NCBI GenBank assembly: GCA_039720395.1
Contig: CM077831.1
Span: 11,933,803-11,997,802 of the forward strand
Length of the DNA stretch: 64,000 bases
Origin: Liquidambar formosana
Lineage: Eukaryota > Streptophyta > Magnoliopsida > Saxifragales > Altingiaceae
Reading direction: 5' to 3'
In this document: piece after piece, positions 44,809 through 56,964 of the stretch
Layout of the letters: each line of letters starts with the position of its first letter
Numbering within the stretch: the first letter of the stretch is position 1
Position numbers and translations under genes: made by a program
Notes under the pieces: model-generated
What the model saw: the letters and a program-made list of their open reading frames with translations, nothing else
Databases searched by the model: none
What the model was told of the DNA's origin: nothing

Positions 44809-47414
44809 TGTGAACCCCGGAAATTGGGCCCACAAGGGATTGAAAGAAAATGGGTTTGAAAAAGAAAAAGGAAAGGAGTCGCCACCTTATTTTTTAAAGG
44901 AAACAAGGAAAACCCTAAAAATAGTTTGTTTTAGGAAAACAATTTGAATGACTCCATAAAAAAGGAAAGGCAAAAACCAATCTTTTGAAAACCAAAGAAA
45001 TCGGGGATTCGGAGGCTAAGTTATGACATGGGAAGGTTCTAGGCAAAGCCTATAGGCACACATGTCACCCTTTCGGTCTCTCAGTTCATTTGGGCTAAAT
45101 CAAGATCTTTCCATACAAAAATCAACAGGTATATCATCACAAGAATTGCATGCATATCATATATTTCATTCATCCATCCATGCATAATAAGCACATAAAA
45201 ACAGAAAAAAGAAAGAAAAAAAAAGAAAACATAAATAAACCTAGGATGCTTGGATCCTAGAACGGACTTGAGCCTCACGAAGAGCGCCTACGTACCATGC
45301 AACGAAATACATGGATCAAAGTCCACGTAGTTCGATTAGAATTAGGGTTAAGACCTAATATAAACCTATGGTTAAAACCCTAGGTTTCCTTATTTGATCA
45401 AAAGAGTTGAATTTGATAGAAAGTTTGATTTTAGAAAGAACTCCATAAAATGGAAACTTTAATAAAAACCAGAATTTTGTTGGTTAAGGAAACCTCTAAT
45501 GAAACCATAGGATCATATTAAAAATTAACCCTAAATAGGGAGAAGAGAATGAGTTAAGAAGAAAGGTGAATTGGGGCACCTTCACACCCACTTACCTGAG
45601 CGCAATTAGCTCCAAGCATTTAGCCATTTCAGACATAAGCAGCCCTATTTGCCATGGGACAAATACCACACCTATTTGCACCCTTACAAGTGCTCAAAAC
45701 CATGCAAAAACACTAACATGCAAATCTGGACAGAATAGTATTATGACCTAAAATCATCCACTAAGCATGCCAATAGCAAAAACAGCGAACAATAATAAGT
45801 CCTAACATATTCCTAGAACCATATCATGCATAAAAACCCTAAAACATACTAACATGCATGCAAAACTATCATGTTTACTCCATATGAAAAACATATACAG
45901 CAAACACGAAGAAAAACCAATAAAAAAGTCTACTTTATCATGCTATATGAAAACAAACACAAAACAATGACTCTAAAACCCTAAACTCACAAATATGCTT
46001 AAAAACTCACAAGACATACTTTAATCATGCTAAAACCAAACTAAACAGAAATTAAATCATGCATATTAACTAACTAAAGCAATATAACATGATGAAAATC
46101 CTAACTCTAACATGCAATGACACTAATCCTAGCACAAGGACAAACAGGAGCACAAGAATCATAACTATGCATTAAAAACCTAAAGGACAGCCCTAAAGCA
46201 TGCTAAACAGTAGATAAAAAATAGATATTCCATGTATATTAACTAGCTAGAGTGTTAATACATGATAAAAAAGTTACCTTTAACATGCAATAAGCCTAAC
46301 CCATATGAAAACCTAGTTTAAGCTTGAATAGAGAAGGAGAATACCTTAGGAAGGGCCTTCCTTTGTGTTTGTAATTGTTCGTGGCTCCTCAGGTCTTTAG
46401 AGTGAATCAAACCAACACGAATCCTCCTCTTTGTCAAAGTGGTATCACAGCAAAGAGATCAAAACTCACTCAACTTTGAAAAGAAAATAGAAAACAAAAA
46501 GAGAACAAGAGAAAAGAAAAGTGATTTTCGTCACTTTGCAGCAGCAGCAACTTCAATCGCGTTTTTTGGTATGAAAACGTTGGATTTGGACAAAGCTTGT
46601 GAAATACAAAGTTGTAGAGAATTGAATTATCTTTCTAACAAGACTAATTTCATCAAATTCTGACTTCGGATGAAAAAGTTATGATTAAAATACGACTGCT
46701 GGTTTTCAGAAAATCTGCTGCTGAATTATGACGAATTTCACTCCCTCCAAACCCTCTTCTCCTCTTCCTTGTTTAAAGACATTAAGAGAGTATTTATAGC
46801 TGAAATCTGGAGTTTCCCTTTCCTTCCTGGACTAGGTTTCCTTGGAGAATAATCAAAAGGTATTTTATAATGATAAAAGACTTCTAATCTGAATAGGAAA
46901 AGGAAATTGTCTTTTATAAAAATTGGGAGACTGACCGCTAACACGCATGCACATGTATCGTATGTGCGTACACACACTCATCACATACGTACACGTGTTA
47001 GTGTCATGATAAAAATGGCTAATTTAATAAAATAATTTTCTTTTCATTTTAACCAAAAATCTCATGCTGTGATTCGCACTAATTCTTCAAGGATAATCCG
47101 TAAATAACCACACTAAACTCATCATCAGGGCCACGAGACTTAATACCTCATATGCATCCATATGAACTCCAATTAACAATTTGGAGATCATTCCAAGGTC
47201 AAATGAAAAGTTTGGGACTTAAAAGACAATTATGCCCTTCAAGTCACAAAAGCTCTTATTATCCCTCAAGATCAACTCCAATTTGAACCAAAATTCATAT
47301 CCATTGTCCTTGTGACTCTAGAAAACTAATGCAAGTGACTAGACTCAAAAACAAAACAAAAACATGCATGAAATGATGAGTCCTAGTAAGGTGGTGCAAA
47401 AATGGGGTGTGACA
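44809..47414 (-). mobile_element. Gypsy-1-family solo LTR inside the CACTA
   Basis: TGTGAACCCC...GGTGTGACA, 2,606 bp, colinear with the Gypsy-1 LTRs, with one ~30-base deletion near 47140 and other small differences. Flanks ACTAC and ACTAG match in 4 of 5 bases. TATA box at 46791-46798 (minus strand). Confidence 0.9.
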
Positions 47415-48334
47415 ACTAGTATTTAAGTTCAGACTTAAAACAGTCATCTTTGAAACAACAAAGATGACTGGTTTTTAAAAACATTATAACAAAAGATGAC
47501 TACTTTTAAAATCCGGTCATCAATTCACTTTCCTCCCGTGTCATTTTTATCTAGCTCCTTGATCCCCTTTTAACACAACCTACATTTCTCTCTCTCTCTC
47601 TCTCTTTCTCTCTCCAATCTCCATCCCTCAGTTTCTCACAAAGGCCTCACGCATCAGCACCACAACCCTCACCATCACCGTCGCCTAAGCCACCCTCACC
47701 GTTGCCGTCGCCCAGGCCAGGCCACCCTCACCGTTGCCGCCACCATCTCCATCTGCCTCACTCGCGCTGACAATGTTGCGATCCACTTCGCCAGAAGTTG
47801 CTGCTGGCCTCGCCGGAGTTCGCCTAAGGTATATCTCTCTCCCTCTCTCTCAATCTGTCTAGATCTATCGCAATCTACCTTGTATGTTTTTCTCTATTTT
47901 TTTTTTGGGTGCATTTTCTGTATCTCTCACTTTTTCTTGCTTTCAATCTTTGTCAGCAGATCTGCTTCTCAATGTATAGTTACATGTGCATATACATTAG
48001 GGTTTCATATGCTCTTGATTAGGTTTAATTTCATGGTGGGAGTTTGGTGTGATTCTTTGTACATCTTATGTTATTCGATAATGTTCTCGAGTGTTTGGGT
48101 TGGGTTTTATTTTTTTCATTGGTTTGAGACAATGTTTCAGTTGGAATTATATAAGGGTATTTAAGATTTACAATGTTTTTTGGGGGTTTTAATTTGGGGA
48201 TTTTCTGAGGATCTGTAATGTCCTTTCTTGGCACATGTATTTTAGAGACTATTCATTCTTTGAGCAATGGAAATTGATAGCTTGGTTATATTTTAAATTT
48301 TCAAGGTCTTAATTTTTCATTCAAAATGGCTTGA
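47415..48334 (+). other. CACTA 5' subterminal repeats and leader sequence
   Basis: Subterminal motifs to ~47520, a CT microsatellite at 47591-47613, then a C-rich stretch (47640-47830) with an ATG at 47773 reading MLRSTSPEVAAGLAGVRLR before a GT donor at ~47829. It may be a captured or newly formed 5' exon; no family recognised. Confidence 0.45.
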
Positions 48335-48560
48335 ACCGCGAGTGTTTTCGCGGCAATCATCAGCTCCATAGTGGTCTTTTCAGGATCAACGTTGTCGCTG
48401 GAGAATTTGAATAATTTGGTTGGGAGATGGGTCTTGGAAGGAGGGCCAAATGAGTCATTTCCACAGTTTACCGGCGAGATTCCTTACAACTGGAACAATG
48501 CTTCGCTTACTTGGCAAAGATCATCCTACCATTTCCAGCCGAAGAAGAATTGGATGAATG
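48335..48560 (+). pseudogene. Captured acid invertase exon 1 fragment
   Basis: Encodes a hydrophobic segment (VFAAIISSIVVFSGS), then SLTWQRSSYHFQPKKNWMN, the conserved N-terminal block of plant beta-fructofuranosidase (GH32). The reading stops at AATG followed by GTTAGT, exactly where plant invertase genes break before the 9-bp mini-exon encoding Asp-Pro-Asn. The N-terminal hydrophobic anchor suggests a vacuolar-type source gene. The mini-exon and the large catalytic exon are missing, so no active enzyme can result. Confidence 0.82.
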
Positions 48561-49130
48561 GTTAGTACGCTTTTTTCCATGCTTTCATAGAATACAAAAT
48601 TCCATTCCATAGTTAGCTAATTAGTAGGGGTAAAGAATTAACGGTGCCGGTGATTCATATTCTGGCGATGGTAAAATACCTCCACATGTTTTCCCAATCG
48701 ACATCGACGGCAACTTCAAAAATGTTTGATGATCTAATATTTAATTTAATTTTTTTTGTTTAATTATCTTTTCTAATCGTAGGGAGAATTATTTTTATTT
48801 TTATTTATTTTTATACTTTTTGAACTATTATCTGAAATATACATTACCCATGCTGTTGAGGTAGTTCAGTGTTGGGAGGGTGTTATATTTAGTGGTCCTC
48901 TGTTTTTCTTTGTTTCGTTGTAGTTTGTGGATGGGATGGTGGTTTCCTAATTGTTATTTTTAGGTGTATTTGTGTAGTTGTTTTTTATGGCTGTACAAGG
49001 GTTGTAAGGTCTTGAGAATGTCTCTTGTACTTTATTTTACTTAATAAAATTTCCCCTTGTTGCTGAGAATTTATTTACTCTGTATTTATTTTTAACAACA
49101 ATAATAATTTCTTGTTGTTTTGTAATGCAG
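48561..49130 (+). other. Intronic/unassigned DNA between invertase fragments
   Basis: No match to the missing GH32 catalytic exon was seen. Ends in TTGTTTTGTAATGCAG, a good splice acceptor. Confidence 0.5.
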
Positions 49131-49295
49131 AGCATTCCAAGGGTTGTGGTGTTTGACCAAAGGACGAAAACCAGTATACTTCAATGGCCAGTGGAGGAGG
49201 TAGAAAGCTTGAGATTGACCAATGCAGAATTCTAAGGCGTGGAGCTTGCACTCGGGTCCATTGTTCCGCTTGACATTGGCACAGCTACTGATCAG
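49131..49295 (+). pseudogene. Captured invertase internal exon
   Basis: Between TGCAG and GTCTGA, the frame reads [20 protein letters not shown], then [14 protein letters not shown], stop, GVELALGSIVPLDIGTATDQ. This is the GH32 C-terminal linker region ([11 protein letters not shown] is diagnostic of vacuolar acid invertases). One nonsense codon; both splice signals kept. Confidence 0.82.
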
Positions 49296-49624
49296 GTCTG
49301 ACCTCTTGTGTTTTTTTTTTCTTCTTCTTCATATATATAGTACACAATGCACCTAACAATTGAAACCTAGACTAACCCCCCGCCTGCCCCCTTGGTAACC
49401 CACATTTTTCTCCCCCAACTCACCCCAACTTTTTTTTTTGTTGGTATTTTTTGTGTAGTGGTACACAATATGCTTGTCATAGGAATTGAAATCTAGACAT
49501 CAAATAAGCTAAGGCTCCCGCTGGTAGGTCTTGTGTTCTATACCTAAAACTAGTTACATTATTTATGTTATATGGTAATAATTGTAAGCTTACAAGGACT
49601 TGGTTCTGCAATGGTGACAATCAG

Positions 49625-49821
49625 ACATAACTGGCAAGTTTGAGATAGACAAAGAGGCATTAGCAGAAACTATACACAACGATGCAACTGATGATTGCAG
49701 CAGTGGTGCTGTTAAGAAAGGCTCCTTTGGACCATTTGGCTTACTTATCGCCGACAAAACACTTTTCAAGCTAACTCCTATTAATTTCTACACTGCCAAA
49801 ACACAGTGAACCATGACTCAA
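49625..49821 (+). pseudogene. Captured invertase exon, beta-sandwich region
   Basis: After CAATCAG the frame reads GKFEIDKEALAETIHNDATD, then GSFGPFGLLIADKTL and LTPINFYTAKTQ, the GH32 C-terminal beta-sandwich motif (GPFGLLVLAD in active enzymes), followed by a stop and a GTAAGT donor. Confidence 0.82.
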
Positions 49822-50720
49822 GTAAGTCAAGTATAATTGGGCCGTCTGGGTAATTGTGATATTTTTTCTTCCTTTTTTCCTCCTTGATGTTGTTCTTTCA
49901 AGTTAACTATGATATATATAGGAATGCTGTAAATTTTTATTTTTTTTACCACACCCCCCCCCCTCCCAAAAAAAAGAAAAAAAGAAAAAAAAAGAAAACA
50001 CATTCACTAAGTTTGAGCTGCTGATAAATAGTGTATTCTCCAAAACCCACGGTAGCCATTTTATAAACTTAATAGCCACTTCAAGGTCTTTTTTATTCTG
50101 AAGATACATTAAAAGAAGTAGATACATTTATTGAAGAATTCTTTCTTTCCACTGTAAGTATAGGGCCAGACATTAAAGAATTTAGCCGAACTGATAGGCA
50201 AAAGCTATTTGAATCTAAATACATCAGGAGAGGGACTCCACATTGTCTGTAATATGTTTATGTTTTGATGGACAATAATATGACTATTACTTTACTCAAT
50301 TGGATGTAATGAGACATTTTAACATAAACTCTTATATTTACTAACATTTTTTGCTTAACCACCCCAGAAATCAATTCCTGATAGCTTTAGTAATAAGATG
50401 TTGGTGTAGCACTCTGTTAAGCTATTATACTCCACTCTAAAATACTTGGGTTTATCTACCCTTTGTTGAATCTTACGCTTTCAGGATTTTTTGGTTCCGT
50501 AGTCTTTTTTTTCCCTCTCCATGAAATCTGTTGTGTAAATTTCATTTTTGCTGTTTGTGCCAAGGATAAACTATTAAGATTCACGAGTTATGCAATCTGA
50601 TACATGCAACCCTCAGACTTTATTTTTGGAGTTTACATTTAATTTTTATCTACAAAATTTTTCTTTCTTTCTTTCTTTTTTTCCTTTTTCTTTTTCATTC
50701 TCTCCAAAAAAATTAAACTA
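49822..50720 (+). other. Unassigned DNA between invertase and NBS-LRR fragments
   Basis: Contains a C-run and A-rich tract near 49950-50000 and T-rich sequence before 50720. A few words near 50140-50230 may be more gene remnant but I cannot assign them. Confidence 0.35.
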
Positions 50721-50724
50721 ACAA

Positions 50725-50901
50725 GTTGTCAAATGCTCAAGAGGCTTCCATTTTCTCTGCAGTTGAATGATGATGCACAAATATCATCCACCCTGCTCAC
50801 TCTCAAGAAAATCAGGGGAGAGCAAGACTGGTGGGATTTGCTGGAGTGGGACCATCCGGACACCAAGTTTGTTTTTCAACCCCTATTTGACACCAAGATG
50901 G
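50725..50901 (+). pseudogene. Captured CC-NBS-LRR C-terminal fragment 1
   Basis: Reads MLKRLPFSLQLNDDAQISST then LKKIRGEQDWWDLLEWDHPD and TKFVFQPLF. This is the characteristic C-terminal tail of RPS2/At4g27190-type CC-NBS-LRR resistance proteins (CPxLKRLPLSL ... WWExLEWD). Followed by a GTAATT donor-like sequence. NB-ARC and most LRRs are absent. Confidence 0.78.
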
Positions 50902-51279
50902 TAATTTTTTCAAGAAATTTTCTTGCCTTTGATTTTCTCAGCACATCGATCTGATGCAGATATTATAAGCTCTTATTCATTGAAAAAGGAGAAAAAGAAA
51001 ATGGAGACATAATGTATTCCATGATGACCCTAAGCTCCAATTCATTTTCCTCTACCTTTTTCATTTAACACTGATTTTTTTCTCTCACTGTAGATATCTT
51101 CCACCAGAGGTTTTGGGAGCAGAGTCAAACTTTGGGATCAAGATGTAGAACGTTATAAGAAGTGAAAGGAACTCAGCCTTGAAAGTTTAACAGTATGATT
51201 CCAGCATAATCATAGATAGAGTACTTACTCTACTTTTGCTTAACTTCAAGAAAATGCAAGTTGTAATTGTATATATTTT

Positions 51280-51519
51280 GAATTTATCACTTTTATGTTC
51301 TGTGTTTGACACTTCTTCAACAAAGTTAAAAAGTTTGGAGTTGGAAGTTCTAAAGAATTTGAAAAGCATATGGAGTGGGACAATGGTTTGTCATTATCTC
51401 CAACAAACTAAAGTAAGAGGATGTCCAATGCTTAAGAGGCTTCCCTTTTCTAAGCACTTGAATAATGAATGTGGGACCAAATTTTGTCATCTCTACATTG
51501 ATCAGCTTAAGAGGTAAAC
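51280..51519 (+). pseudogene. Captured CC-NBS-LRR LRR fragment 2
   Basis: Reads KLKSLELEVLKNLKSIWSGT then LQQTKVRGCPMLKRLPFS, a leucine-rich repeat end followed by the same tail motif as the fragment at 50725. It is therefore a second copy from the same or a related gene, ending at a TAA near 51519. Confidence 0.75.
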
Positions 51520-54500
51520 AAATTCCTGTTGAAAGGATGTCTTTTTTGAAGTTCCTCCGAATGCCTGATAGCTTATGTTATCTTCTATAATTGTCTTATG
51601 TGCCAACAAATAGTGGGGAATTAGGGAGTTTGTGTTGATAAGTTGTAGTGCCCAATTTTGGGTGTGAGATACGTTTAATGCAAGTGTGCATGCCTTCCAT
51701 TTTTAGCCTACTCAAACAAAGTGTATGACCACATAATAACCAAATACTATCAGGTGGGAAGTGTCAAAGGGAGGTCCTAAGCAACAAAAAAGCTTTGAAA
51801 TCCTTTCTTTTGAGATTACCTTGACCGTTAACCTAGGATCTTCATGTGGCAACCTTGACATCCCAACTATAATGGTTCTACCCCTAGCAATTCAAACCTC
51901 TCATATTTGAAATTCTTCACGGAAGAATGAAGTGTAATACAAATGAGTCTGAGAAAGGTCATAATAAAATTGTAAAGGATTTAGAAGTTTTGCCATACAT
52001 ATCCTTAATCCATATGACTGAGTCAGATTCCTTCTATAAGGCTTCTATAGTCAGGTTCCTTCTGTAAGGCTTCTATAGTGAAGCCATTATTCCTCAAGTT
52101 GCAGTTTGTGCACACATTAAGCTATTTCAAGTATATATATTATTAGTAACTTAGTATGCGAATGAAATTCAATTTCTGCTCAAATTTTAAGTGTGCTTCA
52201 TTGCAAATTTATAGATTATGTGTGTGTGGGTGAGCTTTTCTTGCTTGGTTATAAGTAATGTTATGAAGGATGCAAAAGTAATATGGCATCTCTTTATTAT
52301 TCTATTATTATAAATTTCTTCAATGTCTTTAAACTATTTATCCTTGTAGCATTATTGTTACAGTAATTAATTGGTATTGCACTAGACGTCATAATTAAGG
52401 TGAAGGAACCTTGTAATCACTGAGCAATTGAAACTTCTACATGGATATTCCTGAGCTTAATGCAATTTTTGGTTTTTTGTGTGAGACAAGAACAGATCTC
52501 AATTAATATTGACATTTTTGGAAGACAACTGACTGCTGCCAGAAGTGATGGGTAGGATAAGATGGAATGACACGTTGGTTATTCAGGTACCAAGTTTCTA
52601 TGTCAATAATTGTCTCTATTATTGTTGTAATGCCATGTATTTACATAGGAAACAGTACATAGGAACAGCTAAAGTGGCAAACAGTGATGCACTGTGTTAT
52701 CAGGCACTATTAAATTGCAGGAAGGTCTTCTCATTAACTTTAATACAATTAATCACCATAGTCTTACATAATTCCCCCTGTAGCCGGCTGAACCTCAAAA
52801 AAAATAAAACAGTTACATATGGTTCCTCAGTAAATAACTTCTGGTTAAAGAGTTCTAATTTTTAATGATATGATTTGCATATTAATTATAAGTCTAGCAA
52901 TCCAACAAGGAAGTACAGGCCATGACATGTTAATTAAAATTTCAAAACATATGTCACGAGAATCTGCCCTGGTAGATAACTCTGATGTGGAAAGGGGTGG
53001 CGACTAGCCAGAGAGTGTGTGTATCTCTTGCTGCTGGCAGCCGACACTTCCTTAATTATATTAGTACTTCCAAAAGGAAATAGAAAAGAATGTCAATTGA
53101 GGTTGGTCCCAAGTCTCAACTTTTAAATATATATATATATCTATATATATATATAAAATGAAACTGCTATGTTAAGTTCTAAATAGTCTACCTATGCCCC
53201 GTAGGCAAAGAAGAAAGCTAACCCATCAAATTCTATGCTAGATGCCTAGATGACTTTCTCGCTTTACATGTCATGCTTCGAAAGCAATATTAAAACAGCC
53301 TATGCAATTTGCACAATTGTTTTCACTAGAAGTGGAGGAAAAACGGGTGTTTGATTCTTGGAATAATCTGATTCTGGTGAATCTTTAGGTATTTACGTTT
53401 CGTAGTATCTTACGTCTCTGATTGGCTAATCCTGACATTCTTGTACTTATTTTAATTCTATGACCCAACTTAGAGGTTTATGTTGTTGGTGCACTAATAT
53501 TCTTCAAATTTTCCTGTATTAGTAATTATATTCTTTCTATCCCCATTGGTTTATTTTTTTCCATCTTCCTGATTGATATGTTGCTTTAGTATGTCAACAT
53601 GAAATTTATAGTTAAATTGCAGTTTTTCCTATTATTAATCATACTCTTCTATCTTCATCATTTCTCCCCATTAGTATTATATTAAATTCACTACCCCAAC
53701 TTAGAAATATATAATACTAACTTAAATATTTTTCTTTTCAGGATAGCAAAAAGTAAACACAGGAGAAGGGAAACATATTACAAAATAAAATTTTTCAAAT
53801 TTTAGCATTGATGGAAAAGAAGAATATATTTATTTTACAAATTGTCTACTTTGCTTAACTTCTAATTCCACATTTATTTAAATTCATTAGTTTCACAACT
53901 TTAATTTCCACATAAGTTTTCTATTCATTAGTTTGACAACTGTTATAAACAATTTTTGACAATTACAACTTCTCAGTACAATTTTATTTATGTGTACAAT
54001 TTTATTGTTGGCTTCTAAGAATGCCTTGGCATTTCCAGATTTCTCTATCTTTTTAAATGCAAAATTCAAAAGCCAAACCCTAACCAAATTTGATTTCCGC
54101 AGATTTTGTGAGAGAGATTCTTGCTTCTGATATTTTGAATTTTGAATTGTCAGACAATGGAGGTTGATTGAAAAGTTGAAGGTTAGTTGAATTTACAATT
54201 TTTTTTTTTTTTTTGTGGTCATATTTGAGTTGAATCTATTGATTTTTATTTCTTCTTTAGCCTTTTTATAGAGGTAGATTGAGTTTATAATGGTTTAACT
54301 TTCACAAGAATGATAACATTGATTTTATAATTGTTATTAGTTATGACTGCTATTCCCTTGGCATTACTAGATTTCTCTATCTTTTTAGCTCATTATTACA
54401 CAAAACTGTTAAAAGATTTTGCTTTTTGTAGGTAATAGAGCATTTCTATGCTTTTATTTTGCATTCTAAAGGGAGAGATTTGATGTTGCCATTGATTGGA

Positions 54501-55190
54501 TCTTAATTAGTTCTAAAACTGGTATGATTTGTGGAGATTTTGTTTTTTCCCATTTCTGCATTTTTAGCTCTTTCTTTTTGCGATTAGCACACTGTTACAT
54601 AGAACTGTATGTATTAAATAGATTTTGCCTTTTGCAGGTGCATGTGTAGGTGAGATAGAGAGAGAGAGAGAGAGGAAATGATATTTTGCTTTGATAGAGT
54701 CAAAGAAATGGGAGCAAACTTACATTGAAGCTTTTGTGGATGTTCACTCTTCTAATTCGTCCTTTTTTTTCTTTTGTTTTTTTGTTTCTCATCTAATGGC
54801 TTCTTTTTGTATAGTTAAATCATACATCATGGCAAAAGGTGAAAATTTTTTGAGGATGTTGCCTTTTTAGATTTGTTTTTCATTTTAACATCAAAAATAT
54901 TGTAGCACTAGTTAAGTTAAGGGAATGGTGATGACTTTTGAAACCTTGTACATTATTATAATCCAATGAAATGAAAATGATGGTTTTATAATTAATATGA
55001 GTGATTTAATTTCCTTTGTTATTTTATTTGTCTTAATTTCTTTCATTTCATATTGAGAATATAATTGTTGAGTAATTTGTATAAACAGGTTGATGTATCA
55101 AATTTAATAATAGGTTTGTAAGGTAGTAAATAGTATATGACAAATTTTTTGTATATGAATACCCAAAAAAAAAAAAAAAAAAATGGAGCC
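51520..55190 (+). other. CACTA interior, unassigned
   Basis: AT-rich; no family recognised. It contains an AT microsatellite (53128-53157), two related segments sharing AGATTTCTCTATCTTTTTA (54039 and 54369), and a GA microsatellite at 54656-54674. Short ORFs lack domains. Confidence 0.4.
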
Positions 55191-55195
55191 ATAGA

Positions 55196-55490
55196 TAAGA
55201 TGACTGTTTTTTGTAGTCATCTTTTAATACATAAGATGACTGGTTTTAAGAACATAGATGACTTTGAAAAACAGTCATCTTATATAGTTACACAGTCATC
55301 TTATATAGTAATATATGACTGTTTTTAATAACATGAGATGACTGTGAAAAACAGTCATCTTATATAATAATATATGACTGTTTTTAAAAATATAAGATGA
55401 CTGTTAAAAACAGTCATTTTATATATTGATATATGACTGTTTTAAAGATAAAACTAGTCATGTTTTGTTGAATATATGACTGTTTTTAAT
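55196..55490. repeat. CACTA 3' subterminal repeat cluster
   Basis: About a dozen forward and inverted copies of ATGACTGTTTTTAA / AAACAGTCATCTTATAT, alternating so that adjacent copies can pair. Matches motifs at the 5' end (44751, 47440). Confidence 0.85.
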
Positions 55491-55495
55491 GGTCC

Positions 55496-56882
55496 GATAG
55501 GTAGTCTATGAGCAATTTGTGTGGAGACACTATAACCACATGTGGGTGCCTATTACAAGAATAGGTATACTAAATGTGACTAAAGTCATGAGATCAACTG
55601 AATAGATTTTTACCTGCCTGTCAATTAGTTTCTCATAGTTGTAATGGTACAAGTAATCCTTAAACCTGAGGCACCACAGTTGTCTTATGCATGAAGCTTT
55701 AGAAGTTTGATAGTACTAAATGTTTATCCTTATGGGGTTTGCAAAGGTGTTCATTGGCTCTACTGTTACATGTGTGAAGGCATGTGTGTGATCAATAAGG
55801 GATCCATCACTTCTAATAAAAATGAGAGAATGTTCTCATAAGAACACTCATAAATATAACTCATGTAAATCTGTGGCCAAAATATGATATGATCATGGAA
55901 AAGGGTTTTCATGGTGCATCTTATGAGTTGATATTTTGGGTAAGTTCATAAATGTATTGAACTAGGGACTTGACAAACTTCTATGTCCTATTAGTTCAAA
56001 CAGAGACATTGTGTATGATAGAGGGATATAATTATAACCGTAAGCTGTAACTGAAAGGTTCTTTGTTCAATAATTATTCGCCTCATTTAGGACCACACCA
56101 TGAGCCATTGCTAGATGTTAATTACTCATGGTTAGTAGAAGCCTTAGTTGATATAAGTGAGTTATAATCAATTAGGGAATTAGAAAGTGTTCCAATTAGA
56201 CCCTTAATGGAAAGTGTTCCATTGGGCACTCCATGTGACATTGAGTGCCACTACTACTAGATGCTGTGAACCTAATGGGTCACACATCGATAAGCAAAGT
56301 GGGACTTTAAGTTGTGAGAGAAAGGGCATGAGTATACTTAGAATAGTTCTAATGGGCCACATTTGCATTTAATGTAAGTTAGAGGGGTTAATGAGCAATT
56401 TTAGGAAATTGTAAAACCCACACAAGGAGGGATTCCCCCTTGGCCGGCCCTCCTTAGTGCTTGCTATAAATACAAGCTAGCACTTGATAGCTTGACAGAC
56501 TCATTCATTCACTCCTTCTCTTGGCCGGCCCTAGTAAGGAGCCTCTCTCTCTCTCTTTCTCTCCTTCTTCTCCTCTTCTAGCAAACCCTAAGGAGATTAA
56601 GAAGAACAACTGAAAGCTTTTGCTTGGTGTAGATACCATGGAGGCAGTGCACTTGTGCTGCTCGTATGTCCTTGTTCAAGGATCATTCATTACTATCCAA
56701 AAATTCAAAAACTTGGAATTTGAAGACTTGAATCAATTGTAAGTGCTCTAGCCCTTCTTCTAGTTTGTTTTTATCTTTTGTATGAACAACAATCAAATTC
56801 ATGGGCTTTAAGGAATTGTATTATGATTTGTGTTTATCAATATGTTCCGCTTTGTAGTTTTTCTCTACAACTATTCCTTACA
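55496..56882 (+). repeat. Copia-2 3' LTR, 5'-truncated
   Basis: Aligns with the 5' LTR from 37651 onward and ends TTCCTTACA, followed by the CTTGT duplication. The first ~320 bases are missing. TATA box GCTATAAATAC near 56463. Noticeably more diverged from its partner than the Gypsy-1 LTR pair. Confidence 0.88.
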
Positions 56883-56964
56883 CTTGTTTTTCTAAAAAAA
56901 TCAAGCTCTAAAATCTAGTTAAATGTTTAACTAGATTTGTTATATAAAAAAAGAGGGGGGGGGG

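Larger units (their letters stand above)
44705..55495. mobile_element. Gene-capturing CACTA element (3' terminus deleted)
   Basis: Begins CACTACAAGAAAAAGG, the canonical CACTA terminus, inside the Copia-2 RT. Subterminal motifs AAGATGACTG(TTTTT) and AAACAGTCATCTT occur near both ends: 44720-44808, 47440-47520 and 55196-55490. No transposase ORF is seen. Between them lie invertase exons, NBS-LRR fragments and unassigned DNA. The 3' terminus (TTCTTGTAGTG expected) is absent where the sequence jumps to the middle of the Copia-2 3' LTR at 55496. Confidence 0.78.
37332..56882 (+). mobile_element. Copia-2: Ty1-copia retrotransposon with nested insertions
   Basis: Starts TGTTAGTTGT and ends TTCCTTACA, with perfect CTTGT duplications at 37327-37331 and 56883-56887 that bracket nearly 20 kb. 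Order: 5' LTR, PBS, very long leader, decayed gag-pol, CACTA insertion, truncated 3' LTR. The 3' part of pol, the PPT and about 320 bases of the 3' LTR start are deleted together with the CACTA 3' terminus. Confidence 0.88.
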
